Source: an uncultured Eubacteriales bacterium
GTDB taxonomy: Bacteria; Bacillota; Clostridia; Oscillospirales; CAG-272
Assembly: GCA_934446485.1 (NCBI GenBank)
Contig: CAKSEM010000007.1
Coordinates: 1 to 19,462, forward strand
Direction of reading: 5' to 3'
Length of the DNA stretch: 19,462 nt
Numbering within the stretch: position 1 is the stretch's first letter; each line of letters starts with the position of its first letter. The notes beneath the pieces are model-generated. The model worked only from the letters and a program-made list of their open reading frames with translations, was not told the DNA's origin and ran no database searches. Both the position numbers and the translations under genes were made by a program. Of this stretch, positions 8,306-15,112 are shown one piece after another.

Positions 8306-8329
8306 CCGACGGCGGGATTCCGCCATCGG
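8306..8329 (-). terminator. Hairpin with T run overlapping the next gene's ribosome site
   Basis: A 10-bp stem (8306-8315 with 8320-8329, one G:T pair, 4-base loop) is followed on the minus strand by AGGTTTTT, looking like an intrinsic terminator after the RNHCP gene. The GG at the stem base is part of the GGAGG site for the 39-residue peptide, so folding could also affect its translation. Confidence 0.5.
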
Positions 8330-8369
8330 ACAGGATTCCCCGATCGGCATCGGGTCATACATGCAAAGC

Positions 8370-8699
8370 TTAAAGCTCGCGCGATGTAAGCTCTATCAGC
8401 AGATCCATATTATCACACTCGCCGCGCGGGTCGAGCGCCGCACGGTTCCTCTTCACCGCACCGCACTTGCGGCATCTGTGGTAGATGACGAAGCCGTGGC
8501 GCGGATCGGGCTCCGCTTTAACGGGGTCCATGATTCCGCCGCAGTCCGACGCACGGTCTCCCGGATTCACATCGAGATGGAGCGACGAGAGACAGTACGG
8601 ACAGTGATTGCGCGACGTATAGCCCAGCGGCTCGACACGCCGCCCGCAAGCGGCGCATACGAAGCCGTCATCATTTTTTCTGAATCTTTTGGTTTCCAT
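8370..8699 (-). CDS. RNHCP-domain zinc-ribbon protein
   Basis: Small cytoplasmic protein of the RNHCP family (named after the conserved residues Arg-Asn-His-Cys-Pro), with no established biochemical role that I know. The 109-residue protein has four Cys-rich knuckles: CAAC near residue 15, the signature SRNHCPYCLSSLHLD near 29-43, a lone DCGG, and CRKC in the C-terminal half. These should bind zinc. The start is ATG at 8697-8699, 4 bases past the stop of the reading frame that encodes the DacF-like anchor, whose end contains the AAGG ribosome site. This tight spacing argues that the anchor frame is translated and that the two genes are coupled. Confidence 0.88.
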   Translation of the reverse strand: METKRFRKNDDGFVCAACGRRVEPLGYTSRNHCPYCLSSLHLDVNPGDRASDCGGIMDPVKAEPDPRHGFVIYHRCRKCGAVKRNRAALDPRGECDNMDLLIELTSREL

Positions 8700-8703
8700 G
8701 GCC

Positions 8704-8976
8704 TTACCTTCTGCCGGACGGTCTGCGCGGCAGCCGACTCCTGAGCCGACGCTGGCGCAGGTGTGCTTTGATGAGCACGTATATCACCGTGAGTATCACG
8801 GCAGCCGCTACCGTCGCAATAAAGAATCTTCCGGACGTAAACTCACGTATCCGTTCGAGAGCGAACAGAAACTCGCTGCGCGTTACATCCGACGTTGCGA
8901 TAAGATCGACACGTCCGATCTCTTCATCCCCGTGCCTGACCGAGTACGTCGCCGCGCCGCACGGGCGCGCGCACAT
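8704..8976 (-). pseudogene. Out-of-frame C-terminal membrane anchor of the DacF-like gene
   Basis: This frame continues the preceding DacF-like protein at the level of homology but is shifted relative to it. It reads GDEEIGRVDLIATSDV, which matches the end of the PBP5 C-terminal domain, then a hydrophobic span (RFFIATVAAAVILTVIYVLI) and a very basic tail, the usual anchor of DacF-type proteins. An ATG at 8974-8976 directly abuts GAGGAGG, too close for normal initiation, so it is unlikely to be a separate gene. The frame is otherwise undamaged and ends 4 bases before the RNHCP gene. Either an indel or assembly error broke the gene, or a translational frameshift joins the two parts. Confidence 0.75.
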
Positions 8977-10063
8977 CCTCCTCGGTCGAGCTCTTCACAC
9001 TGACCTCCCTCGATATGTCCACATCGGTCGGCAGATATACCGTCACCGACTTCGACGGAACGAGCGTCACATAGTCTGCCGTAGACGACAGCGACACCGG
9101 AACCTCGCATACCGTGGTCTGCTCGGATAGCACCTCGCGATATCCGTAAGCCTTCATCGCCCAGTCAAACAACTCGACCGCACCCTTGTAGTTACAGAGC
9201 ACCTTTTCGTCGTCCGTGCCGTCTCCGTCCAGCGCTTCGGCACCCATTATGACGCAGAGGTACGTGAGCGTGCCTTCCGCATTGCGCGCCACGGCAACGA
9301 CCGAATATCCCGCCTGCGACGTCGATCCGGCATTCATGCCGATCGCCTGCTCGTAATAATAATCGGGACGGTAATACTTCGACATGAGGCAGTTTCGGTT
9401 GTATATGTTCCTGTAGCTTGAGAGGTTCGTCTCCTCCATCACGTACTTCTGCGTACCGACGATCTCCATAAAGTACGGTATTCCGTAAGCATATTTCGCG
9501 ATCTTCACCGTATCGTCGAGCGTCGTACGCATACCGTCGTCGTGCATACCCGTCGGATTCGTGTACGTCGTCGAACGTGCACCGAGTTCAAACGCCTTGT
9601 CATTCATCAGCGAAACGAACGCATCGACCGAGCCCGAAACGATATATGACAGGATCACTGCGGCATCGTTTGCACTGTTGACGAGCATACAGTAAAGCAT
9701 TTCCTCCGCTGTCACGGTCTCTCCTGCCTGAAAGCCGATCTTGTTGCCCGATGCCTGTGAGAGCATATCATCGGTCACGGTGATCTCACGCAGGCGGTCA
9801 TCGCCGAGCGCCTCAATTGCACAGATACCCGCCATGATCTTAACGGTAGCCGCCGGGTATAGTGACAGACTTCCGTCACCCTTCTCGTAAAGCACCCGAT
9901 CATTTTCAAAATTGTAGAAATAGATATACGGTGCCCCCTCAGGCTCGGGACGCACGATTTCGTCGTTCTCCCCCTCCGCAAAGACGACCGCCGCGGGAAG
10001 CAGCAGCACCACGGAAATGATGAGCGCCGTCGAACGTACCATCACACTGAATAATCTCTTCAT
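8924..10063 (-). CDS. DacF/PBP5-family protein with lost active-site motifs, frameshifted near its end
   Basis: By fold, a D-alanyl-D-alanine carboxypeptidase (peptidase S11). The start is ATG at 10061-10063, one base past the ribF stop, giving 379 residues in this frame. A signal peptide (MKRLF then a hydrophobic run ending VVFAEG, about residues 1-30) exports it. The three penicillin-binding motifs are altered: the expected PASxxK reads PAATVK, so the nucleophile Ser is Ala72 while Lys75 stays; SxN is intact (SAN, 130-132); KTG reads NAG (244-246) inside an otherwise normal GMNAGSTSQAGYS. It should therefore lack carboxypeptidase activity. The frame stops after RRGDVLGQARG, within the PBP5 C-terminal domain; the rest of that domain and the anchor follow in another frame. 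Possible roles are peptidoglycan binding or regulation; this is inference. Confidence 0.88.
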   Translation of the reverse strand: MKRLFSVMVRSTALIISVVLLLPAAVVFAEGENDEIVRPEPEGAPYIYFYNFENDRVLYEKGDGSLSLYPAATVKIMAGICAIEALGDDRLREITVTDDMLSQASGNKIGFQAGETVTAEEMLYCMLVNSANDAAVILSYIVSGSVDAFVSLMNDKAFELGARSTTYTNPTGMHDDGMRTTLDDTVKIAKYAYGIPYFMEIVGTQKYVMEETNLSSYRNIYNRNCLMSKYYRPDYYYEQAIGMNAGSTSQAGYSVVAVARNAEGTLTYLCVIMGAEALDGDGTDDEKVLCNYKGAVELFDWAMKAYGYREVLSEQTTVCEVPVSLSSTADYVTLVPSKSVTVYLPTDVDISREVSVKSSTEEDVRAPVRRGDVLGQARG

Positions 10064-10064
10064 A

Positions 10065-11081
10065 TTATTTACGCTCTCCCAAAGCTTTTTCATATATTTC
10101 CCGTGCGGACTCGGCATCACGGCGAATCCTCTCCCGAAGCTCACCTATCCCGGAAAACTTCATCTCTCCGCGGAGACGTGACAGGAGAGAGACTCTGATA
10201 CGTCTGCCGTACAGATCACCGGAGTAGCCGTCGATATAAGTCTCGCACACCGCTTTTCCGACACCGGCAGCTCCAGGCAGACCGATCCTCGATCCGGGGA
10301 TCCCCGCCTCACGAAGCACTTCGGCATCAACGGTAGGACAAGCGCCTATATTCGCCGCCCCCGGCAACGAGACCTCACGTCCGTCACATTCAAATGTCAC
10401 CTCGGCAGCATACACACCGGGCGGCGGTACGGCAAGCCCGTGCGGTACTATCTGATTCGCAGTCGGGAAACCGAGGCGGCGTCCGAGCATCTTACCGTGC
10501 ACCACCGGAAGTCTGTAAGAGTACGGGCGTCCGAGCAGGCGAGCAGCTCCCTCCATGTCGCCGTCGGCGATCAGGCGGCGGATCCGCGACGATGAAACAG
10601 TTTCGCCGCCGTCGCATATCGGCTCGACCACTATACAGTCGATCCCCGCATCACCGCAATACTCCGAAAGTTCATCCGCACCGCATACGGCACCGCATCC
10701 GAACCGAAAATTTTCGCCGCACACGACCGCAGAAAGCTGCATCTCTCCGGCAAGCACGCGCTTTACAAATTCGCGCCCGTTCATATCGCGTATCTCTTCA
10801 AAGTCGGACTCCGCCGCAAACTCGGCACCGGCAACCCGGAGATACTTTAGACGGTCCGACTCCGACGTAAGGTATGACGCCGCACTCCCCTTGTACGGGT
10901 CGTCGGAATAGGCTATGGTCCACACACCGCATGGGCGTGATGTGCCGCGTGCAAGCGCAGCGGCGCTCTCCAGTATCGCACGGTGTCCCTCATGTACACC
11001 GTCAAAGAAGCCGAGCGCAGCGATCCCTCCGGGCTCAAGTGAGCGCAGCGGCGACCCGTTCGGCAGTGAAATCAGGGTCAT
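10065..11081 (-). CDS. ribF: Bifunctional riboflavin kinase / FAD synthetase
   Basis: Makes FMN from riboflavin and then FAD from FMN, both with ATP, in the cytoplasm. The N-terminal nucleotidyltransferase domain has GFFDGVHEGH (24-33), GENFRFG (122-128) and SSSRIR (163-168). The C-terminal kinase domain has GRRLGFPTAN (200-209), PPPGVYA, ANIGACPTV, ETYI and GDLYG. The length (338) is slightly above the usual of about 310, mostly from an insertion after ANIGACPTV (a Gly/Pro-rich loop). The start is ATG with GGAG 8 bases upstream. It follows the aldo/keto reductase by 33 bases, and its stop is one base from the DacF-like start, so the two are probably translationally coupled. Confidence 0.95.
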   Translation of the reverse strand: MTLISLPNGSPLRSLEPGGIAALGFFDGVHEGHRAILESAAALARGTSRPCGVWTIAYSDDPYKGSAASYLTSESDRLKYLRVAGAEFAAESDFEEIRDMNGREFVKRVLAGEMQLSAVVCGENFRFGCGAVCGADELSEYCGDAGIDCIVVEPICDGGETVSSSRIRRLIADGDMEGAARLLGRPYSYRLPVVHGKMLGRRLGFPTANQIVPHGLAVPPPGVYAAEVTFECDGREVSLPGAANIGACPTVDAEVLREAGIPGSRIGLPGAAGVGKAVCETYIDGYSGDLYGRRIRVSLLSRLRGEMKFSGIGELRERIRRDAESAREIYEKALGERK

Positions 11082-11114
11082 ATATTTCTCCGTTCAAAAA
11101 CATATCGGTGAGGT

Positions 11115-12134
11115 TCAGTACACCTTAATCGCAAACTCCGGACACACGCCCGCGCAATATCCGCAGAGGACGCATTTCTCCGCATCAACCTCTGCACGGT
11201 GAGTGTACACGTGCACAAACTCTCCGATCTTCCGAGGCGGCGGTGCGGGCACAAGGCGCAGTGCGCCGACCGGGCAACGCCTGACACACGCACCGCATCC
11301 GGCACAATAATCCTCAATTCTAAGCTCACGGTGCCGCTCGGATGCGGTGCGCCGCAGGTCCTCCCTCATCGTACGCGATGTAAAGTATTCGATGTTCAGA
11401 TCTACCTCGGCTTCCGACTGCATCCCAACTGCAACCGCGTCGATAAATCCCGAGTCAAGTACAAAATCGAACGCCTCTGCAGCACGCGATATCAGATGTC
11501 CGCCCGCGAGCGCCTTCATTCCGAACACCCCGATACCCATTTCGTGGGCTTCACTTATCGCCTGCGCCATCTCACGGCGCGCGCTCCCGCGAGACTCTCC
11601 GTCGGCGATCCCGACGCCCGACATATTGTATATCGGATGTATCACGTCGATCGGCACTCCCTCACGGGCAAGTTCGATAACGCCGCGCACGGCATCGATA
11701 TGGTGCATCGAAACCCCGACTGCACGTATCACTCCGCGTTCGCGGCATTCAATGAAGTATTCGAGTGCCTCCATATGTCCGCGCAGTGTGTTTATGCTCT
11801 CCTGCTCGTGCAGCATGAATATATCGATCACGTCCCGCCCGGTCCCGCACCGCGCTTCTTCAAGCGCAGCCTCGGCTCCCGCACGGTCATAAGCGTACGT
11901 TTTGGTCGATATCGCAACATCTCCGCCAAAGCGGCGAAGCGCCTCGCGGATAATACCGTAGTTCCTGTAATACTGTGCCGTGTCTATAAAGTTCACACCG
12001 TGTGAGAAGGCATAGGAGATGATCTCCGCGGCACGCTCCGGCGGAGGCGCAGCCTGAAGAGGACTCACCGTCAGTGAGCCGAAAGCAAGGCGCGACACCG
12101 GAGCAAGCCGCGGAGAGAGCGATACTTTTTCCAT
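11115..12134 (-). CDS. Aldo/keto reductase with C-terminal two-cluster ferredoxin domain
   Basis: Oxidoreductase whose N-terminal TIM barrel belongs to the aldo/keto reductase family, fused to a bacterial ferredoxin module. The barrel shows the tetrad candidates Asp51 and Tyr55/56 (FIDTAQYY), Lys78 (ISTKT) and His109 (MLHEQ). The tail has two Cys sets, CAGCGACVRRCP (277, 280, 283, 287) and CVLCGYCAGVCP (321, 324, 327, 331), each fitting a [4Fe-4S] cluster. This combination is common in anaerobes; the substrate is unknown. Length 339. The ATG has only a weak GGGACGG site, but it lies 11 bases past the ireB stop, so coupling with ireB is likely. Confidence 0.92.
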   Translation of the reverse strand: MEKVSLSPRLAPVSRLAFGSLTVSPLQAAPPPERAAEIISYAFSHGVNFIDTAQYYRNYGIIREALRRFGGDVAISTKTYAYDRAGAEAALEEARCGTGRDVIDIFMLHEQESINTLRGHMEALEYFIECRERGVIRAVGVSMHHIDAVRGVIELAREGVPIDVIHPIYNMSGVGIADGESRGSARREMAQAISEAHEMGIGVFGMKALAGGHLISRAAEAFDFVLDSGFIDAVAVGMQSEAEVDLNIEYFTSRTMREDLRRTASERHRELRIEDYCAGCGACVRRCPVGALRLVPAPPPRKIGEFVHVYTHRAEVDAEKCVLCGYCAGVCPEFAIKVY

Positions 12135-12145
12135 ACCCGTCCCGC

Positions 12146-12409
12146 TCAGAGATCGAGATACTCACGTATGAGCGCAGCCATAAGCTCATCTCGGTCTATC
12201 CGGCTCATTATGGCGCGTGCGTTCCTGTGATTTGTGATATATGTCGGATCCTCGGTCAGGATATAACCGACCATCTGATTGAGCGGATTATACCCCTTTT
12301 CGCTGAGAGCATCGTATACGGCACGCAGCGCAGCGCGGCGCTCACGGTCCCGTTCATCCTCTCTGATCGAGAAGGTTATCGTCTTGTTGTTATCACTCTT
12401 AGGGCACAT
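12146..12409 (-). CDS. ireB: IreB family regulatory phosphoprotein
   Basis: Small cytoplasmic protein of the UPF0297/DUF965 family. In Enterococcus faecalis IreB is phosphorylated by the PASTA kinase IreK and affects cephalosporin resistance; transfer of that role here is inference. The family core is clear: VYDALSEKGYNPLNQMVGYILTEDPTYITNHRNAR, then RDELMAALIREYL. From the ATG at 12407-12409 it has 87 residues, the normal length; a GTG 11 codons earlier is possible, but AAAGGA lies between them and favours the ATG. The N-terminal Thr residues (TITFS) are candidate phosphosites. It is the first gene of the minus-strand cluster, not next to alaS or ruvX as in many relatives. Confidence 0.93.
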   Translation of the reverse strand: MCPKSDNNKTITFSIREDERDRERRAALRAVYDALSEKGYNPLNQMVGYILTEDPTYITNHRNARAIMSRIDRDELMAALIREYLDL

Positions 12410-12468
12410 TGCTAATACAATTCCTTTCCCATAGCGCCGCACCGGCGCTGCGTGCTTGTCTCAACCTT

Positions 12469-12498
12469 ATTATATGTTATATCGGGGGGTAAAATCAA
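12469..12498 (-). promoter_or_regulatory. Promoter of the ireB-to-tex cluster
   Basis: On the minus strand TTGATT (12493-12498) is followed by an 18-base spacer and TATAAT (12469-12474). It would start RNA about 50 bases before ireB. No equally good minus-strand promoter was noticed between the downstream genes, so much of the cluster may depend on it. Confidence 0.65.
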
Positions 12499-12506
12499 GG
12501 CTGGGC

Positions 12507-12538
12507 GAAAAAATGTTATACTTTGGTTACATTTTTTC
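12507..12538. promoter_or_regulatory. Inverted repeat in the ireB/minD divergent region
   Basis: Perfect 10-bp arms at 12507-12516 and 12529-12538 are separated by 12 bases. The arms carry six-base A and T runs, and the element sits just upstream of the ireB -35 box. It could be an operator, an AT-rich upstream promoter element, or a weak bidirectional hairpin. A second short palindrome (ACAAAT-G-ATTTGT) is at 12600-12612. Apart from these and the two promoters, I see nothing in 12443-12729. Confidence 0.4.
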
Positions 12539-12641
12539 CGCAAGCATACTATTTGAGCCCTTTACGAGCGAATTTATCGGTCACAGTGGCGCAATCTGCA
12601 CAAATGATTTGTAAACAATAGTGAAAAATCCAAGATCGCTA

Positions 12642-12671
12642 TTGACATGGTGTATTAATAAATGGTATAAT
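12642..12671 (+). promoter_or_regulatory. Consensus promoter of the MinD-like gene
   Basis: TTGACA at 12642-12647, an 18-base spacer and TATAAT at 12666-12671, a perfect match at both hexamers. RNA would start near 12678, giving a leader of about 50 bases before the MinD-like start. It is divergent from the ireB promoter. Confidence 0.82.
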
Positions 12672-12729
12672 TGACGAAGAAGATTAACTTGGTGATATTG
12701 CACCCTGACAAAGAGCTCCGGAGGAACCG

Positions 12730-13539
12730 ATGAGACGCAACGGAAAGATACTCTTTTCCTCTCTCAAGGGGGGAGTCGGCAAATCGACTGCCGCCTGCGA
12801 AATTGCTCATGCGCTCGCCTCCGACGGGTATCGGGTCGTGCTGTTCGATCTCGACTTCCGTTCGGGCAGCCTTGATCTTATGCTCGGGGTCAGCGACAGA
12901 GTCATCTTCACGATCGACGACTTCATCTTGGATCGTTGCGATGCAGAGCGCGTGCTTTTGGACGTGCCGTGTCAGCCGAATCTTCCCGACGGAGCGTTTT
13001 TGAAGCTGTGCCCTGCGTGCGACGAAAGAACGTTTGAGTCCGGCGGCAGCGATATGTACGCCCGTATCGCCGATGCGCTTCAGCGCATCTCGGACTTTGC
13101 CGACGCAGATTACGCCATATGCGACACAGGCGCGGACAGCCGCATTCCCGAACTGGTGGCCGACGGATTTGCAAGTCTTGCTCTCGTCGTCTCCGAGCAG
13201 AGCCGCACCTCGATCAGAGCTGCAGAACGCACTGCGGCGCATCTGTCCGAATACAGCGGAATACACGAGGTTCGCCTTGTGATAAACAATTTCGACATTG
13301 AGGCCGCAAGGCGCGGCGGCAGAGCCGGTATAATCGAAATGATCGACAGCAGCTCCGTGCGCTGCATAGGAGTCATCCCGCACGACGGAGAGCTTGAGGA
13401 GATCCAAGATCGCGGCACACTCACAGGCAAGCACTCGCCGGTAACGGCAGCGACACGCAATATATCGCGACGGCTTCGCGGGATCGAGACACCTCTGTTT
13501 CACGAAATGAAGAAGCAGAGGCGTCGGGCGGTTCTGTAA
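12730..13539 (+). CDS. MinD/ParA-family ATPase
   Basis: Deviant-Walker P-loop ATPase of the MinD/Mrp/ParA group. Walker A is SLKGGVGKST (11-20) with the signature Lys14, followed by FDLDFRSGSLDLMLG (39-53), which matches MinD's DxDxGxRNLDxxMG pattern, and ICDTGAD in place of DCPAG. The C-terminal half keeps LVINNFD and IGVIPHDGELEEIQDRG, the latter close to MinD's IGVVPDDESI stretch. The length (269) is normal, but the end is basic (KKQRRRAVL) instead of the usual MinD amphipathic membrane helix. The start is ATG with GGAGG 6 bases before. In Clostridia minD is often near mgsA, and an MgsA-like gene follows here, so descent from MinD is plausible. No MinC or MinE gene is nearby, so a division-site role is uncertain. 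Confidence 0.85.
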   Translation: MRRNGKILFSSLKGGVGKSTAACEIAHALASDGYRVVLFDLDFRSGSLDLMLGVSDRVIFTIDDFILDRCDAERVLLDVPCQPNLPDGAFLKLCPACDERTFESGGSDMYARIADALQRISDFADADYAICDTGADSRIPELVADGFASLALVVSEQSRTSIRAAERTAAHLSEYSGIHEVRLVINNFDIEAARRGGRAGIIEMIDSSSVRCIGVIPHDGELEEIQDRGTLTGKHSPVTAATRNISRRLRGIETPLFHEMKKQRRRAVL

Positions 13540-13587
13540 GCCGGGTCGTCTTTATAATAAAAAGATAACGAAAGGACATACTTAAAG

Positions 13588-14028
13588 ATGGATATCGCTC
13601 TTATAGCCGACGATACTAAAAAGGAGCTGATGACTCAGTTCTGCATAGCCTACTGCGGAATCCTCTCAAAGCACCATATCTGTGCGACGAGCACAACCGG
13701 AAGATATGTTTCCGAAGCGACGGGACTCGAGATCGAAAGACTGCTTGCCGGTGAACACGGCGGAGAGCAGCAGATCACCTCGCGAATATCATATAACGAA
13801 ATAGATGTCCTCCTTTATTTCCGCAGCACTATGCCCGCAGGTCCCGAGGCAAGCGACGCCGGAGCAAATCTATTGCGGATGTGCGACGTACATAATGTAC
13901 CCGTTGCCACTAACATCGCCACAGCCGAGGTGCTTATCTGTGCGCTTGAACGCGGCGAGCTCGACTGGCGGGAGATCGTAAATCCCCGCTCTGACTATAA
14001 CCGTCGCCGTCGCGGAATTCTCTATTGA
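13588..14028 (+). CDS. Methylglyoxal synthase-like protein with altered active site
   Basis: MgsA normally converts dihydroxyacetone phosphate to methylglyoxal and phosphate. The 146-residue protein is MgsA-like throughout: IALIADDTKKE, ATSTTGR, ATGLEIERLLAGEHGGEQQI, LLRMCDVHNVPVATNIATAE. Aligned by eye to E. coli MgsA, the phosphate-binding residues are kept (Lys23 as K12; Thr45, Thr47, Thr48 as T34, T36, T37), as are Asp20 (D9) and Asp101 (D90). Catalytic Asp71 is Glu (E60), His19 is Asp (D8), Asp91 is Ser (S80) and His98 is Glu (E87). Normal activity is therefore doubtful; a ligand-sensing role or another phosphorylated substrate is possible. It follows the MinD-like gene by 48 bases with AAAGGA before ATG, and ends at a strong terminator. 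Confidence 0.85.
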   Translation: MDIALIADDTKKELMTQFCIAYCGILSKHHICATSTTGRYVSEATGLEIERLLAGEHGGEQQITSRISYNEIDVLLYFRSTMPAGPEASDAGANLLRMCDVHNVPVATNIATAEVLICALERGELDWREIVNPRSDYNRRRRGILY

Positions 14029-14037
14029 CAACCTTAA

Positions 14038-14063
14038 ACGTCCGGCAGCGCCGGGCGTTTTTT
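14038..14063 (+). terminator. Intrinsic terminator of the minD-mgsA unit
   Basis: A 9-bp stem (14038-14046 with 14050-14058, one G:T pair, 3-base loop) runs directly into six T bases (14058-14063). It begins 9 bases after the MgsA-like stop codon and is a textbook Rho-independent terminator. Confidence 0.85.
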
Positions 14064-14155
14064 CATATCGGCGGCACCAAACCGCATATCTCTGCAAATT
14101 AACGTTCATCTCATAATTTAACAGGAAACGGAGCCTGCCCGCCGCAAGGTCGCGG

Positions 14156-14818
14156 GTGAAATTTGAAAAATTGAAAAACAGATATAAAGTATGCGCCGCA
14201 GTATCGGCGCTCATCGCCGCAGTGCTCGTAGTGTTTGTCGGCTGCGATCGCGGCAGAAGCTATGACGAGAGCGAAATAAGCTCCGCCGCAGCGGAACTTA
14301 TTGAGTCATCCTATGAAATTAACGAAATATTTTTCGGGCGCGGGCTGCCGACGGTAAGCACCGAAGGTCAAAACGGCAGTGAAGCGGCAGACGGCAAGAC
14401 ATCCGACGGCGAAGCATACGGCTCAACGGCGCGATATGCAGAGGTGTCCGAGGAGAGCCCATATCACACCGAGGATGAAATTCGCACCGCAGCTCTGCTC
14501 GTATACACTCCATCATACTGCGAAGCACTGTTTGAAACGGCGTTTTCGGGCGGTTCCGGCAGCGGAGACTCAGGATCGGTGCTGTACGCACGGTACGTCG
14601 ATTACAACGGCATACTGACCGCGCGCATACTCGACGAGGATGAAATACTGCCGATCAACCGCACGTATGACACCGGCAGCATCACCGTCGTAAGTCAAAA
14701 GAACGGCTCGGCAAAAATCAAGGTCCCGTCGTTCAAGGACGGCGTGCCGTCAGATGACATCACCCTCAGCGTAGTTTTGACAGACGACGGGTGGCGCCTC
14801 GACACTCCGACGTACTGA
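14156..14818 (+). CDS. Predicted lipoprotein of unknown function
   Basis: I do not recognise the family. The start is GTG at 14156-14158 with AAGG about 7 bases upstream; the frame has no other Met codon, so a GTG start is nearly forced. The N-terminus has basic residues (KFEKLKNRYK), a hydrophobic run and FVGC at residues 27-30, fitting a lipobox with Cys30 as the lipidated residue. A segment ELIESSYEINEIFFGRGLP (about 45-63) looks conserved-like, then comes a Gly/Ser/Glu-rich linker (about 65-105), then a compact part (about 106-220) with alternating beta-like stretches ending GWRLDTPTY. It should sit on the outer face of the cell membrane. It is a single gene between two terminators; I see no clear promoter in 14064-14155. 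Confidence 0.72.
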   Translation: MKFEKLKNRYKVCAAVSALIAAVLVVFVGCDRGRSYDESEISSAAAELIESSYEINEIFFGRGLPTVSTEGQNGSEAADGKTSDGEAYGSTARYAEVSEESPYHTEDEIRTAALLVYTPSYCEALFETAFSGGSGSGDSGSVLYARYVDYNGILTARILDEDEILPINRTYDTGSITVVSQKNGSAKIKVPSFKDGVPSDDITLSVVLTDDGWRLDTPTY

Positions 14819-14910
14819 CCGAAGGAATCCGGGGAATCCTCTATGCGATATCAGCGCATACAGAAAAAGGTCTGCAAAGGCGCATCGACGCGATATTTAA
14901 CAGTCAAGAG

Positions 14911-14943
14911 AAAAGGGCGTGACCGCCACGGTCACGCCCTTTT
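14911..14943. terminator. Bidirectional terminator between convergent genes
   Basis: Perfect 14-bp arms (14911-14924 and 14930-14943) with a 5-base loop, flanked by A bases on the left and T bases on the right. It lies between the plus-strand lipoprotein gene and the minus-strand XRE regulator and can serve both. Elsewhere in 14819-15112 I see nothing coding or structured. Confidence 0.88.
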
Positions 14944-15112
14944 ACTCAGAGAGTGTGTGCAGTTGCCGCCTGCCGGGCGCACGTCACAATGCGGCCGCGC
15001 AAGTCGGCGCAAAGTGTATATAAAAGCGACACGGCATCCGCTGCTGCCGGAGAGAAGTCCCGTGAATGCACACCGTTTCAGTATATTTGGAAGCCGTCGA
15101 AAGTATATTATA

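Noticed and set aside
8704..8976. Independent small membrane protein gene
   Set aside because: Its sequence is the missing C-terminus of the DacF-like protein, and its ATG directly abuts the GAGGAGG run, leaving no room for normal initiation.
11041..11115. FMN riboswitch ahead of ribF
   Set aside because: The gap before ribF is only 33 bases and lacks the conserved FMN aptamer elements.
12655..13503. Minus-strand open frame of 282 codons opposite the MinD-like gene
   Set aside because: Antisense to an intact P-loop ATPase with a consensus promoter and GGAGG site; no recognisable domain.
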